46,210 nucleotides of DNA from Patescibacteria group bacterium (lineage in GTDB: Bacteria > Patescibacteriota > Patescibacteriia > Patescibacteriales > VMTK01), in contig JAHIME010000023.1 in the NCBI GenBank assembly GCA_018896595.1, forward strand, positions 1-46,210, written 5' to 3'. The notes below the pieces were generated by a model, which saw only the letters and a program-made list of their open reading frames with translations, had not been told where the DNA came from and made no database searches. The position numbers and the translations under genes were made by a program. Shown here in pieces: positions 24,183 through 33,559 of the stretch. Each line of letters opens with the position of its first letter. Within the stretch, counting starts at the first letter, position 1.

Positions 24183-25619
24183 ATGAAGCGATCAGAATTA
24201 TTTTTTTCTTTTCTTCTCGTCCCTCTGGATTTTTTAATGATAGTGTTGGCCGGCGTTTCAGCTTATTATATCCGTTACGCCGAGTTTTTCCAACAGTTAA
24301 GGCCGGTAATTTTTAACCTGCAATTTTCAGGGTATTTAAAAATTGTTTTTATTATCGCTTTTCTCTGGCTTATTATTTTCGCTTTGGCCGGACTTTACGC
24401 CGTAAAAGGCGCGCGCAGGTTAATTAATGAAATATATAAAGTCATATTGGCCTGTTCCACCGGCCTAATGTTGATTGTCATTTTAATTTTTGTCAGGCGG
24501 GAATTGTTTGATTCCCGTTTTATTGTTTTGGCCGGCTGGCTGCTCGCCATAATCTATATCAGCGCCGCGCGCGGCTTAGTCCGGTTAATCCAGCGGGCTT
24601 TGTTCAAATACGGCATAGGCGCGCATAAAGTGGTTTTGGTGGGCAACAGCAAGACGACTGATAATTTAATCCGCGAGTTTTCCAGCAAAAAGAATTCCGG
24701 CTATGAAGTCGTTAAGCGCTTGCGCGATTTTAGCATTGAAACAGCCCAGGAATTGGCGGAATTTTTAAAAACCAAAGAAGTTGATGAAATTATGCAAAGC
24801 GATCCCAGCTTAAGCAAGGCGGAAGTTTTGCGCCTGTATGATTTTGCCGATGACCATCATTTAACTTTCAAGTACGCCGCTGATTTGCTTGGCGCGAAAG
24901 TTTTAAAAACAGAGGTCGCGGAAATCGCCGGCATTCCCATTGTTGAAGTTAAAAAAACGCCGTTGGACGGCTGGGGAAGGATTATTAAGAGAATTTTTGA
25001 TATAGCGGCCTCAATAATATTAATAATTATTTTATTCCCGGTTTTAATCATAACAGCGCTTTGCATAAAATTGGATTCGCAAGGATCTGTTTTTTATTTG
25101 GATTATCGATCCGGGCAGTATAATAAAAGATTTTTATTTTATAAATTTCGTTCCATGGTTGCTCATTTATGCGACGGTGAAGGGCCGAACGCGACAAAAG
25201 AAGGGAATGAAGTGCTTAATAAATTAATCGTTGATGAAAAAATAAATACAAGATCGGCCGATCCTCTGCATAAAATAAAAAACGATCCGCGCATTACAAG
25301 AGTGGGAAAATTTATCAGAAGATGGAGTATTGACGAATTGCCGCAATTATTTAATGTTTTAAAAGGCGATATAAGTTTAGTCGGTCCGCGGCCGCATATG
25401 ACATTAGAGACGGCAAGATACGAGCATCATCATAAAAAAGCTTTAACGATAAAACCCGGAATAACAGGGCTGGCCCAGATTTCCGGCCGCAGCGATTTGA
25501 CTTTTGAAGACGAGGTGAAATTAGATGTTTATTATATTGAAAACTGGTCTCTTCTGCTGGATTTGTCAATACTCTTCAGGACGCCGCTGGCGGTGTTAAG
25601 GGAGAGGAAGGCAGAGTAA
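24183..25619 (+). CDS. polyprenyl-phosphate sugar-1-phosphate transferase
   Basis: 478 aa. Starts surface-polysaccharide assembly by moving a sugar-phosphate to undecaprenyl phosphate. Four N-terminal membrane helices, a soluble Rossmann-like middle part (VVLVGNSKTTDNLI), then one more membrane helix and the catalytic bacterial sugar-transferase domain: YKFRSMV, RITRVGKFIRRWSIDELPQL, GDISLVGPRP and KPGITGLAQISGRSDL. This is the WbaP/WcaJ architecture. First gene of the polysaccharide cluster. Confidence 0.94.
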   Translation: MKRSELFFSFLLVPLDFLMIVLAGVSAYYIRYAEFFQQLRPVIFNLQFSGYLKIVFIIAFLWLIIFALAGLYAVKGARRLINEIYKVILACSTGLMLIVILIFVRRELFDSRFIVLAGWLLAIIYISAARGLVRLIQRALFKYGIGAHKVVLVGNSKTTDNLIREFSSKKNSGYEVVKRLRDFSIETAQELAEFLKTKEVDEIMQSDPSLSKAEVLRLYDFADDHHLTFKYAADLLGAKVLKTEVAEIAGIPIVEVKKTPLDGWGRIIKRIFDIAASIILIIILFPVLIITALCIKLDSQGSVFYLDYRSGQYNKRFLFYKFRSMVAHLCDGEGPNATKEGNEVLNKLIVDEKINTRSADPLHKIKNDPRITRVGKFIRRWSIDELPQLFNVLKGDISLVGPRPHMTLETARYEHHHKKALTIKPGITGLAQISGRSDLTFEDEVKLDVYYIENWSLLLDLSILFRTPLAVLRERKAE

Positions 25620-25632
25620 ATTTCTAATTTCT

Positions 25633-25662
25633 CAGCCCAAGGCTGATCCGCCTCGGGCGGAT
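25633..25662. repeat. dispersed palindromic repeat (intergenic copy)
   Basis: CAGCCCAAGGCTG followed by ATCCGCCTCGGGCGGAT, a slightly diverged double-hairpin relative of the palindrome in hydA (1656-1685). Here it fills the gap between two genes and may act as a terminator. Confidence 0.7.
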
Positions 25663-25674
25663 AATTTCTAATAA

Positions 25675-26781
25675 ATGAAAGTAGCGTTAATACATGACCA
25701 CCTTGCCCAAGACGGGGGGGCGGAAAAAGTTTTAAAAGCGCTCGCGGATTTATTTCCCGAAGCGCCTATTTATACTTTGCTTTATGAAAAGAAAAATGCC
25801 GATAAGTATTTTAAAAATAAGCATATTGAAACTTCGGTAATACAAAAATTGCCCGGCGGGATTAAGCATTACCAGTGGTATATGCCGTTTATGCCCATGG
25901 CGGTTGAATTTTTTGATTTAAGCGGCTATGACTTGGTTATTTCCGACGCCAGCGCCTTTGCCAAAGGAGTGATTACCCCAACCGACGCCTTGCATATCTG
26001 CTATTGCCATACGCCTACAAGATATTTATGGAGCGATACCCACCAATATATCAATGAATTAAAATATAATAAATATTTCAAGAAAGTCATTTCTTTTGTT
26101 TTGAATTATATACGGATGTGGGATAAATTGGCGGCGGATCGGGTGGATAAATATATCGCCAATTCGCGTGCGGTGGAGCGCAGGATAAAAAAGTATTACA
26201 GGCGCGGCTCAACGGTGATTTATCCTCCCGTGGAAATTGGCAAGTTTTACATTTCCCCGGAGCCGGAAGATTATTTTTTAACAGGCAGCCGGCTGGTGCC
26301 TTACAAAAGAGTTGACTTGGTGATAGAAGCGTTTAAAAAACTTGACAAGAAGCTGAAAATTTTCGGCGACGGCGTTGATTTGCCGAGATTGAAAGAAATC
26401 GCGGCCGGCTGCGGCAATATTGAATTTTTAGGCAGAGTTGACGATAATATCAGGGCGGAATTATACAGCAAGTGCCAGGCCTTTATTCATCCTCAGGAGG
26501 AAGATTTCGGCATCACGGCTGTTGAAGCCATGGCCTCGGGCCGGCCGGTTATCGCTTACGGAAAAGGAGGCGCCTTGGAAACAGTGGTTGAGAATTTTAC
26601 CGGAGAATTTTTTAACGGCCAGACAGCGGATAGTTTGCGCGAAGCGGTTGAAAATTTTGACAACAAAAAATATAATCCGGAAGCGATTCGCCGGCATGCC
26701 GAAAAGTTTTCAGCGGAAAGATTTAAAAGCGAGATTAAAAATTATATTGAAGAGGAATATAGGAAATTCAAAGCCTGTTAG
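25675..26781 (+). CDS. glycosyltransferase family 4 (mannosyltransferase-like)
   Basis: 368 aa, GT-B fold. VALIHDHLAQDGGAEKVLKA at the N-terminus is typical of GT4 enzymes of the WbaZ type. The nucleotide-sugar site is seen as GSRLVPYKRVDLVIEAF and the catalytic EX7E region as HPQEEDFGITAVEAMASGRP. It probably adds a mannose-type sugar to the lipid-linked oligosaccharide on the cytoplasmic face. The next gene starts 4 bp after the stop. Confidence 0.93.
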   Translation: MKVALIHDHLAQDGGAEKVLKALADLFPEAPIYTLLYEKKNADKYFKNKHIETSVIQKLPGGIKHYQWYMPFMPMAVEFFDLSGYDLVISDASAFAKGVITPTDALHICYCHTPTRYLWSDTHQYINELKYNKYFKKVISFVLNYIRMWDKLAADRVDKYIANSRAVERRIKKYYRRGSTVIYPPVEIGKFYISPEPEDYFLTGSRLVPYKRVDLVIEAFKKLDKKLKIFGDGVDLPRLKEIAAGCGNIEFLGRVDDNIRAELYSKCQAFIHPQEEDFGITAVEAMASGRPVIAYGKGGALETVVENFTGEFFNGQTADSLREAVENFDNKKYNPEAIRRHAEKFSAERFKSEIKNYIEEEYRKFKAC

Positions 26782-26785
26782 AGCA

Positions 26786-28243
26786 ATGAAAAATTTTACT
26801 GTTAAAATCAGGATATTTTTGTGGCTGATTTTAGCCGGCGTTACCGGCTGGCTTTTATATATGGCCGCGGCGCCAAGCGGAAAAATCAGCTATGTTGCCG
26901 ATTTTACGAAGAGCAGTTATTTTATCGGGAAATTAACGCCGGAAGAGAGGTTAATGCCTATTGAAGGCGAGATGCCGCTATCCCGCGTTATTATCGGCGA
27001 TCCGGTTTATTTTTCCTTAAGAACGGCGAGGCGGTTTGACAAAGCGAAATTGACATTGAAATACAGGCAGTCGGAAGACGCGCCGCCGATTATTGAAGCG
27101 GGTGTTCTGGCCGATAAAATAATTTGGCGCTATGACTTGCAGCCGATTGAAAATAAAATCATTGGCCGGCTGGCTTATGTATGGGATGTTAAAAATGAAA
27201 ACGGCTTGATATTATTGCAGAGAAACGATTCAGCCAGTACGACACTGTACGGCAGTATTGAAGATTTTTTAAACAAACCGCCGCAAAACAGCGAAATAGC
27301 TTTGTATAATCGCGATTTAAACATGGAATATTTATTGCGGGATTATAAAAAGTCCGCGGAAAATCAGCCGACCGTTCCGGCTGTGCGCGGCGCTTACCAA
27401 TTTTACACTTATATCAAGGACGAGGATTTGGATTTCACTTTTGATTTTATTGATATTAATAAAAACAAAGACAGCGATCCGATTGATTTAAACCTGTATT
27501 ACGGCAATCAAATAATTGACACAAGGCATTTGGACGATGACGGCATTGCCAACGACAGCGGCAAAGAAAGCGCAACAAGGCGGCTGAGTTTAAAAGCCGC
27601 GAATTTGCCCGAAGGAGTTTATAAAGTGGAATTGCGGGCGAATGATGATGTAATTACCGAGGAAATAACAACAAAACAAAGCAAGCTGTCTTTTGCCGCA
27701 AAAATTCGGCTTGCCGGCGCGGGCGCCAAAAACATTGGTTTATTTACCGACAGCAATGAAATAAGCGCGCAGACCGTTAATCCCGGGAGTTTGCAGAAAA
27801 TTAAAATCGGCGATAATGAATTGGATATTAATCAAACCTACAAGCAGTTTAATATTGAAACCGGGCAGGGTGTTAAAGAAATCAAGCTGGAAAAGGACGA
27901 TGTGATATTGGCCGGCGACGGCGTGTTCGGTTTTAGCGAAGAAGCTCTTATCAATCCCGCCTTTAAAAAAGTTGACGGCAAATTGGATATAAATAGCGTA
28001 AATTACATATTGGCAAAATACGAAATGCCGGCGGAGGAAAATGGCTGGAAAATCGCTCAAGCGGAATTTGATTTAAGCGGAGCGTATCGCGAGCAAGGCC
28101 GATATAATTTTTTAATTTCCATTCCCGGACTTAGAGCGGATGATGAGATTAAAGATTGGGTTGAAGTTAGAGAGATAAAGATAGAGCTGGAGGGAACAAC
28201 ATTATTAAAGAGAATAAAAAATACTTTTACTAATCAAAATTAA
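26786..28243 (+). CDS. membrane-anchored exported protein in the polysaccharide cluster, unknown function
   Basis: 485 aa. One N-terminal membrane helix (IFLWLILAGVTGWLLYMAA) and a large beta-rich extracytoplasmic part with two lobes. No enzyme motif recognised. The place between glycosyltransferase and rhamnose genes suggests a role in export or anchoring of the surface polymer. Start chosen at 26786, 4 bp after the preceding stop; an upstream extension to 26438 would overlap the glycosyltransferase gene and is a shadow. Confidence 0.75.
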   Translation: MKNFTVKIRIFLWLILAGVTGWLLYMAAAPSGKISYVADFTKSSYFIGKLTPEERLMPIEGEMPLSRVIIGDPVYFSLRTARRFDKAKLTLKYRQSEDAPPIIEAGVLADKIIWRYDLQPIENKIIGRLAYVWDVKNENGLILLQRNDSASTTLYGSIEDFLNKPPQNSEIALYNRDLNMEYLLRDYKKSAENQPTVPAVRGAYQFYTYIKDEDLDFTFDFIDINKNKDSDPIDLNLYYGNQIIDTRHLDDDGIANDSGKESATRRLSLKAANLPEGVYKVELRANDDVITEEITTKQSKLSFAAKIRLAGAGAKNIGLFTDSNEISAQTVNPGSLQKIKIGDNELDINQTYKQFNIETGQGVKEIKLEKDDVILAGDGVFGFSEEALINPAFKKVDGKLDINSVNYILAKYEMPAEENGWKIAQAEFDLSGAYREQGRYNFLISIPGLRADDEIKDWVEVREIKIELEGTTLLKRIKNTFTNQN

Positions 28244-28342
28244 ACTTAAAAAGAAACAAATTTTAATATTCAATATACAACATACAACATTCAATCAACA
28301 TCCAATATATTAATAATCAATAAAGTTGAATATTTAATAAAT
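28244..28342. repeat. low-complexity intergenic repeat
   Basis: Repeated CAATAT/CAACAT words (ATACAACATACAACATTC and similar). No coding potential. It is the AT-rich counterpart of the repeat inserted in frame in cca. Confidence 0.5.
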
Positions 28343-28531
28343 ATGTTTTATTTAATTTCCAAAGAACTATTCTACACTCTCACAGCCGCTTTAATTATTT
28401 TTTGCGCGCTTGAATTAGCTTGGCCCGGTGTTGTTTTGGCTTATATCAATATTAATTGGGTGTTGATATTTTGGCTGATAGTTAGTATAATAGTATTAGC
28501 GGCCGATAGAGTAAATAATAACTATGATTAA
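28343..28531 (+). CDS. 62-aa two-helix membrane protein
   Basis: Two hydrophobic segments (LTAALIIFCALELAWPGVVL and WVLIFWLIVSIIVLAAD) and a short polar tail. Its stop overlaps the start of the cupin gene by 8 bp, which supports real translation. Function unknown. Confidence 0.7.
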   Translation: MFYLISKELFYTLTAALIIFCALELAWPGVVLAYININWVLIFWLIVSIIVLAADRVNNNYD

Positions 28532-28976
28532 GGGCGTTACAATAAAGAAGCTTAATAAATACGATGACGAGCGCGGCTGGCTGGCGGAAATTTACCGCCG
28601 CGACGAAGACAAATACCAGCCGGCAATGAGCTATATAAGCGTGACAAAGCCGGGCGTTGTCCGCGGGCCGCATGAGCATGTTTATCAGAGCGACTGTTTT
28701 GTGTTTGCCGGTCCGGGAAATTTTGAACTGCATCTTTGGGATCGCAGAGAAAATAGCGAAACAAAAGACGAACATACTAAAATAGAAGCTGGAGAAGATA
28801 ATCCGACAATGGTTATCGTTCCGCCGGGCGTGGTACACGGCTACAAATGCGTCGGCGATAAAGACGGTTGGTGCGTTAATCTGCCGGATAAATTATATAA
28901 AGGCGAAAATAAACAGGAAGAAGTTGACGAAATCAGATGGGAGAAGGTGGATAATTCCAAATATAATATAAAATAA
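28524..28976 (+). CDS. RmlC-like cupin (dTDP-4-dehydrorhamnose 3,5-epimerase family)
   Basis: 150 aa. Cupin with DERGWLAEIYR, SYISVTKPGVVRGPHEH and VIVPPGVVHGYKC, the RmlC pattern; the His of RGPHEH matches the catalytic base. It is shorter than classic RmlC (about 180 aa). With rmlB, rmlD and rmlA downstream, the four-step dTDP-L-rhamnose pathway is complete if this protein performs the epimerase step; otherwise it could be a 3- or 4-ketohexose isomerase of the same fold. Confidence 0.8.
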   Translation: MIKGVTIKKLNKYDDERGWLAEIYRRDEDKYQPAMSYISVTKPGVVRGPHEHVYQSDCFVFAGPGNFELHLWDRRENSETKDEHTKIEAGEDNPTMVIVPPGVVHGYKCVGDKDGWCVNLPDKLYKGENKQEEVDEIRWEKVDNSKYNIK

Positions 28977-28980
28977 TTTA

Positions 28981-29060
28981 TTAGTTAATTAGGCAATTAG
29001 TTAATTAGGCAATTAGGTTGCAAAAACCTAATTCCTAATCCCTAATTCCTAATCCCTAAA
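28981..29060. repeat. TTAGTTAATTAGGCAA / CCTAATTCC repeat
   Basis: Tandem TTAGTTAATTAGGCAA units followed by CCTAATTCCTAATCCCTAA units, the two halves being partly inverted (AATTAGG versus CCTAATT). It fills the gap before the HIT genes. The same CCCTAATCC word type is inserted in frame in hydA. Confidence 0.8.
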
Positions 29061-29062
29061 CT

Positions 29063-29467
29063 ATGGACTGTATTTTTTGTAAAATTATAGCGGGCGATTT
29101 GCCAAGCTATAAAGTCTATGAAGACGATAAGGTTTGCGCCTTTTTGGACGTCTTGCCAATCCATCCCGGCCACACCATAATCGTGCCAAAGATCCATGTT
29201 TCCGATGTTGAAAGCTTAGATGACGGCGAACTTTGCGCCATGGTAACAGTAATGAAAAAAATCGGCAAAGCCGTAATGGAAGGTTTGGGCGTAAAAGGCT
29301 ACAGCATTCTTTTGGACAATAAAGACGCCGCCAACCAGCATGTGCCCCATGTCCATTTCCATTTAGTGCCGAGAAAAGAAGGCGACGGCTTGGGCAGATG
29401 GCCGCAGAGCGGCTATTCCGAGGGCGAAGCGGAAGAGTGTTTGAAGCAGATACAGGAAAAACTGTAA
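29063..29467 (+). CDS. HIT-family nucleotide hydrolase/transferase (copy 1)
   Basis: 134 aa. CIFCKIIAGDLPSYKVYEDD at the start and the histidine triad HVPHVHFHLVPR near the C-terminus. Acts on nucleoside phosphoramidates or similar compounds. A second HIT gene follows after 5 bp; the two are about 45 % identical by eye and probably arose by tandem duplication. Confidence 0.95.
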   Translation: MDCIFCKIIAGDLPSYKVYEDDKVCAFLDVLPIHPGHTIIVPKIHVSDVESLDDGELCAMVTVMKKIGKAVMEGLGVKGYSILLDNKDAANQHVPHVHFHLVPRKEGDGLGRWPQSGYSEGEAEECLKQIQEKL

Positions 29468-29472
29468 AATAT

Positions 29473-29877
29473 ATGTGTGTTTTTTGCAAAATAGTTGCCG
29501 GGGAAATTCCCAGCCACAAGGTTTATGAGGACGAGGATACTTTGGCATTTTTGGATATCGCGCCTGTCAGTTGCGGCCACATTTTAGTGATTCCCAAAAA
29601 ACATTTTGTTAATATGGAAGATATTCCGGAAGACGAGCTGAGCAAACTGATTAAAACCGTAAAAAAGGCCGGCAAGGCCATAAAAGACGGTTTAGCCGTT
29701 GCCGGTTATAACGCCAATGTGAATAATGATCCGGCGGCGGGGCAGATTATACCGCATATTCATTTTCATATAATTCCCAGAACTGAAGGCGATGGTTTGC
29801 GACTATGGCCTCAAAGCAAATACAAAGAAGGGGAAGCGGAAGAGGCGTTGAGGAAAATTAAGAGTTGTATAAGATAA
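29473..29877 (+). CDS. HIT-family nucleotide hydrolase/transferase (copy 2)
   Basis: 134 aa. CVFCKIVAGEIPSHKVYEDE and the triad IPHIHFHIIPR. Same length as copy 1. The start at 29473 is chosen because it aligns with copy 1 and follows its stop by 5 bp. It ends 3 bp before rmlB, so the two HIT genes are embedded in the rhamnose operon. Confidence 0.95.
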   Translation: MCVFCKIVAGEIPSHKVYEDEDTLAFLDIAPVSCGHILVIPKKHFVNMEDIPEDELSKLIKTVKKAGKAIKDGLAVAGYNANVNNDPAAGQIIPHIHFHIIPRTEGDGLRLWPQSKYKEGEAEEALRKIKSCIR

Positions 29878-29880
29878 TTT

Positions 29881-30855
29881 ATGAAAATATTGGTAACCGG
29901 AGGAGCCGGTTTTATAGGGAGCAACTTTATACATTATTGGCTTAAAAAATATCCAGATGATAAAATTATCAATCTGGATGTTTTAACTTACGCGGGAAAT
30001 TTGGAAAATTTGAAAGATATTGAAGATAATAAAAATTATCAATTTATAAGAGGGGATATCTGCGATGCCACGCTGGTGAATGAATTAGTCAAAGCCGTTG
30101 ATTTAATCGTCCATTTCGCCGCCGAATCCCATGTTGACCGCTCTATTTTAAATAGCAGTGATTTTATCAGGACAAATGTTGAGGGTACGCGAGTCTTGCT
30201 TGACGCGGCGAAAAACGCCGGCGGTATCAGATTTCATCATATTTCCACCGATGAGGTTTTTGGCTCGCTGAAACCGGATGATGCTAAATTCAATGAAAAT
30301 ACTCCCTATGACCCGCGCAGTCCTTACAGCGCTTCCAAGGCATCGTCCGATCATCTTGTCCGCGCTTATTATCACACCCATAAACTGCCGATTACCATAT
30401 CTAATTGCACCAATAATTACGGACCATACCAATTTCCGGAAAAAATAATTCCCTTATTCATAACAAATTTGTTAGACGAGAAAAAAGTTCCGGTTTACGG
30501 GGAAGGCCGAAATATCCGCGATTGGATTTATGTTGACGACCATAACGCCGGCGTGGATGCCGTAATCCATAAGGGCAAAATAGGGGAGACTTATTGCCTG
30601 GGCGGCGGCAATGAATTAACTAATTTGGAAATAACCAAAAAGATTTTAAAATTAATGAATAAGGGGGAAGAGATGATTGAATATGTGGTTGACAGGCCGG
30701 GCCATGATTTCCGCTATGCCATGGATATCAGTAAAGCGAAAGATGAGCTGGGCTGGCGGCCGGAAATGGATTTTAACCGTGGCTTGACTAAAACCGTGGA
30801 ATGGTATAAAAATAATCAAGAATGGTGGAGGAGGTTAAAATCGCATAATTCATAA
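29881..30855 (+). CDS. rmlB: dTDP-glucose 4,6-dehydratase
   Basis: 324 aa short-chain dehydrogenase fold, NAD-dependent. GGAGFIGSNFIHYWL (residues 6-20), HFAAESHVDRSI, the catalytic STDEVFGSL with Thr-Asp-Glu, and YSASKASSDHLVRA with the Tyr-Lys pair. Second step of dTDP-L-rhamnose synthesis. rmlD starts 6 bp downstream. Confidence 0.97.
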   Translation: MKILVTGGAGFIGSNFIHYWLKKYPDDKIINLDVLTYAGNLENLKDIEDNKNYQFIRGDICDATLVNELVKAVDLIVHFAAESHVDRSILNSSDFIRTNVEGTRVLLDAAKNAGGIRFHHISTDEVFGSLKPDDAKFNENTPYDPRSPYSASKASSDHLVRAYYHTHKLPITISNCTNNYGPYQFPEKIIPLFITNLLDEKKVPVYGEGRNIRDWIYVDDHNAGVDAVIHKGKIGETYCLGGGNELTNLEITKKILKLMNKGEEMIEYVVDRPGHDFRYAMDISKAKDELGWRPEMDFNRGLTKTVEWYKNNQEWWRRLKSHNS

Positions 30856-30861
30856 CATTTT

Positions 30862-31770
30862 ATGAAAAAAATTTTAATTTTAGGAGCAAAAGGCAATTTA
30901 GGAGGACAATTAATCAAGGTTTTTAGCAAAAAAAATGAGGTTATCGCCTGGGACAGAGAAGAGATAGATATTACGGACAAAGAATTGATTTATAAAAAAG
31001 TAAGCGACATAAAGCCGGATATTATTATCAACGCCGCCGCCTACAACGCTGTTGATAAATGCGAGGAAGACGAAAATGAATTTGAATTGGCGAAAAAATT
31101 AAATTGCCAGGCGGTGGGATATCTGGCCGAGGCCGCAATCAGCGTAAATTCAATTTTAGTCCATTATTCAAGCGATTATGTTTTTGGCGGACACGCGAAT
31201 AAAACAAATAGCGAACAAATAAAACGAATTAAGAAACAGGGCGGTTTTAAAGAAGATGACAATCCTGATCCGGTAAATAAATACGGCGAATCAAAATTTA
31301 TGGGCGAACGGGAATTAATCAGCCGGAGCGGCAAAGGGCTGAAATGGTATTTAATCAGAACTTCAAAACTATTCGGGCCAAAAGGCGAAAGCGAGGTTGC
31401 CAAGCCGAGTTTTTTTGATATAATGCTTAAGCTGGCCAAAGAAAAAGAAGTATTGGATGTCGTTGACGAGGAGATGAGCTGCTTTACCTATACGCCGGAT
31501 TTAGCGAAAGCGACCAGAAAATTGATTGAAAGCGATATGGGTTACGGTATTTATCATATAGTAAACGAAGGGCCTTGCGCCTGGTATCAAGCGGCCAAAG
31601 AGCTGTTTGGAATTGCCGGCATAAATATCACGGTTAATCCGGTGAGCGGAGACAAATTTCCCCGTCCTGCCAAGCGGCCGAGCTATTCGGTATTGCTGAA
31701 CACAAAATTTGAACAGCTTAGGAGTTGGCAAGAAGCGTTGAGGGAGTATTTAAAAATTAAAAATTTGTAA
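30862..31770 (+). CDS. rmlD: dTDP-4-dehydrorhamnose reductase
   Basis: 302 aa. Nucleotide-binding GAKGNLGGQLI, NAAAYNAVDKCEED, YSSDYVFGG and the catalytic KYGESKFMGE. Last step of dTDP-L-rhamnose synthesis. rmlA follows after 4 bp. Confidence 0.95.
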   Translation: MKKILILGAKGNLGGQLIKVFSKKNEVIAWDREEIDITDKELIYKKVSDIKPDIIINAAAYNAVDKCEEDENEFELAKKLNCQAVGYLAEAAISVNSILVHYSSDYVFGGHANKTNSEQIKRIKKQGGFKEDDNPDPVNKYGESKFMGERELISRSGKGLKWYLIRTSKLFGPKGESEVAKPSFFDIMLKLAKEKEVLDVVDEEMSCFTYTPDLAKATRKLIESDMGYGIYHIVNEGPCAWYQAAKELFGIAGINITVNPVSGDKFPRPAKRPSYSVLLNTKFEQLRSWQEALREYLKIKNL

Positions 31771-31774
31771 ATAT

Positions 31775-32500
31775 ATGCGTGGAATAATATTATCAGGAGG
31801 ATCTGCGACAAGGCTGCGGCCTTGCACCAAAGTAACAAGCAAACAGCTTATGCCGGTCTATAACAGGCCGATGATTTATTATCCCTTGAATACCTTGATT
31901 AAAGCCGGTATTAAGGAAATATTAATTATTGTCGCGCCGGAGCGGGCCGGGGATTATTTAAATTTGCTCGGCTCGGGCAGGGAATTCGGCGTAAAATTCA
32001 CTTATGAAATTCAGGACAAGCCGCGCGGCCTGGCCGAGGCCTTTATTATCGGCGAAAATTTTATTGATGATGACAATGTCGCGATGATTTTAGGCGATAA
32101 TATTTTTGAAGATGATTTCAGCGAAGATATAAAAAATTTCAAATCGGGAGGAAAAGTATTCGCCAAGAAAGTTCCGGATCCGGAAAGATTCGGCGTGGTG
32201 CGGTTTGACTGCAATATGAAAGCCGTGAAAATTGAAGAAAAGCCGAAAGAGTGGATTAGCGATTACGCCATCACCGGCTTGTATATTTACGACAGCAGGG
32301 TCGTTGAAGCGGCCAAACAAGTTCAACCGAGCGAACGGGGCGAGCTGGAAATTACGGAGCTGCATAATTGGTATTTAAAAAAAGGCGAGCTGGAAGTGGC
32401 GATGGTGAACGGCGAATGGATTGACGCCGGAACTTTTGACAGCTTATTGCGCGCGCAGAATTTTGCGAAGGAGAAAATGCAGGAAAAATTAGTTATTTAA
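31775..32500 (+). CDS. rmlA: glucose-1-phosphate thymidylyltransferase
   Basis: 241 aa nucleotidyltransferase. MRGIILSGGSATRLRPCTKV with SKQLMPVYNRPMIYYPL, GDNIFEDD and WIDAGTFDSLL. First step of dTDP-L-rhamnose synthesis. It is the short type lacking the ~50-residue C-terminal extension of enteric RmlA. Confidence 0.95.
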   Translation: MRGIILSGGSATRLRPCTKVTSKQLMPVYNRPMIYYPLNTLIKAGIKEILIIVAPERAGDYLNLLGSGREFGVKFTYEIQDKPRGLAEAFIIGENFIDDDNVAMILGDNIFEDDFSEDIKNFKSGGKVFAKKVPDPERFGVVRFDCNMKAVKIEEKPKEWISDYAITGLYIYDSRVVEAAKQVQPSERGELEITELHNWYLKKGELEVAMVNGEWIDAGTFDSLLRAQNFAKEKMQEKLVI

Positions 32501-32501
32501 T

Positions 32502-32533
32502 ATTCTACCGCCCTTTAGGGCAGGGTGTAGAAT
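32502..32533. terminator. hairpin after rmlA
   Basis: ATTCTAC...GTAGAAT outer arms and GCCCT...AGGGC inner arms form one stem with a mismatch. No T run follows, so termination would be partial; expression of the following glycosyltransferases may be reduced. Confidence 0.55.
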
Positions 32534-32539
32534 AAAATT

Positions 32540-33526
32540 ATGAGTTACGCGCTAACAATCGGCTTTATCACATACGGCAAATCTACGGCAAAGTATTTGC
32601 CTTATTTTTTATCCAGTTTAAAGGGGCAGACTTTTAAAGATTTTAATATTTTGGTTTTTGACAATACGGAAGAGGCGGAAAACGAAAATGCGCTATATAT
32701 CAGGAATAATTATCCTGAAATTGAGATTGCGCGCGGAAACGGCAATTTGGGCTTCGCGGCGGCCTTTAATAGATTGATAAATAAGGCAAAAGGCGGCGGC
32801 GCGGAATATTTTTTGGCGTTGAATCCGGACATGGTTTTGGAACCGGACGCGGTTGAAAAAATGGTAAAAGTATTGGAAGGAGATAGCGGTTTGGGGTCGG
32901 TTTGCCCGAAAATATTAAAATGGAACTTTGAAAACAACAAAAAAACAAGCATAATTGACAGTTGCGGAATTAAAGTGAAATCCGGTTTGAGATTTTTTGA
33001 TTTGGGCCAGAACAAGTTTGACAAAGGGCAGTTTAACAATGCGGAAATTTTAGGCCCGTCAGGCGCGGCGGCGATGTATCGCATAAGCGTGTTGGAAAAA
33101 GTAATGATTAATCCCCCCCACCTCCCCCTTGCGAAGGGGGGCGATCAATATTTTGACGAGCTGATGTTTATGTATAAAGAAGACTGCGATTTGGCTTACA
33201 GATTATTTTTAGCCGGATATAGATCAAAATGCGTCGCGGACGCGGTAATTTATCACGATCGAACAACATACGGCAAAGGCGAAGGCGATTTGCAAGTTGC
33301 GTTTAACCGCAAAGGCAAAAGCAGGCAAGTGAAAAAATGGGCGTTCCTGCATCAACAGATAATTTTCATCAAGTATTGGAAATTGCAGAGTTTTTGGAAT
33401 AAACTGGCAATAATTTGGTATGAGATAAAAATGATTATTTTTATTTTATTATTTGAACAGTATTTGTTAGGGGAATTATTAAATTTATGGAAAATAAAAA
33501 AAGAAATAATAATAAGACAAAAATAA
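32540..33526 (+). CDS. glycosyltransferase family 2 (rhamnosyltransferase-like)
   Basis: 328 aa GT-A fold. FNILVFDNTEEAENENA, GNLGFAAAFN, LNPDMVLEPDAV (metal-binding region) and the FMYKEDCDLAYR acceptor motif. The N-terminal pattern is that of dTDP-rhamnosyltransferases. A hairpin repeat (33111-33143) is inserted in frame just before the YFDELMFMYKED block. A C-terminal hydrophobic segment (IIFILLFEQYLLGELL) may attach it to the membrane. Confidence 0.9.
   Translation: MSYALTIGFITYGKSTAKYLPYFLSSLKGQTFKDFNILVFDNTEEAENENALYIRNNYPEIEIARGNGNLGFAAAFNRLINKAKGGGAEYFLALNPDMVLEPDAVEKMVKVLEGDSGLGSVCPKILKWNFENNKKTSIIDSCGIKVKSGLRFFDLGQNKFDKGQFNNAEILGPSGAAAMYRISVLEKVMINPPHLPLAKGGDQYFDELMFMYKEDCDLAYRLFLAGYRSKCVADAVIYHDRTTYGKGEGDLQVAFNRKGKSRQVKKWAFLHQQIIFIKYWKLQSFWNKLAIIWYEIKMIIFILLFEQYLLGELLNLWKIKKEIIIRQK
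33111..33143 (+). repeat. hairpin repeat inserted in frame in a glycosyltransferase gene
   Basis: CCTCCCCCTTGCGAAGGGGG, a diverged single copy of the repeat found twice at 837-898. It codes for NPPHLPLAKGGD between two conserved parts of the GT-A fold. Confidence 0.85.
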
Positions 33527-33559
33527 ATTAAAAATTAAAAATTAAAAATTTTTGGCTGT

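Noticed and set aside
26438..26785. 116-residue N-terminal extension of the exported polysaccharide-cluster protein
   Set aside because: It overlaps the conserved end of the glycosyltransferase gene in another frame, while the ATG at 26786 leads straight into a membrane anchor.
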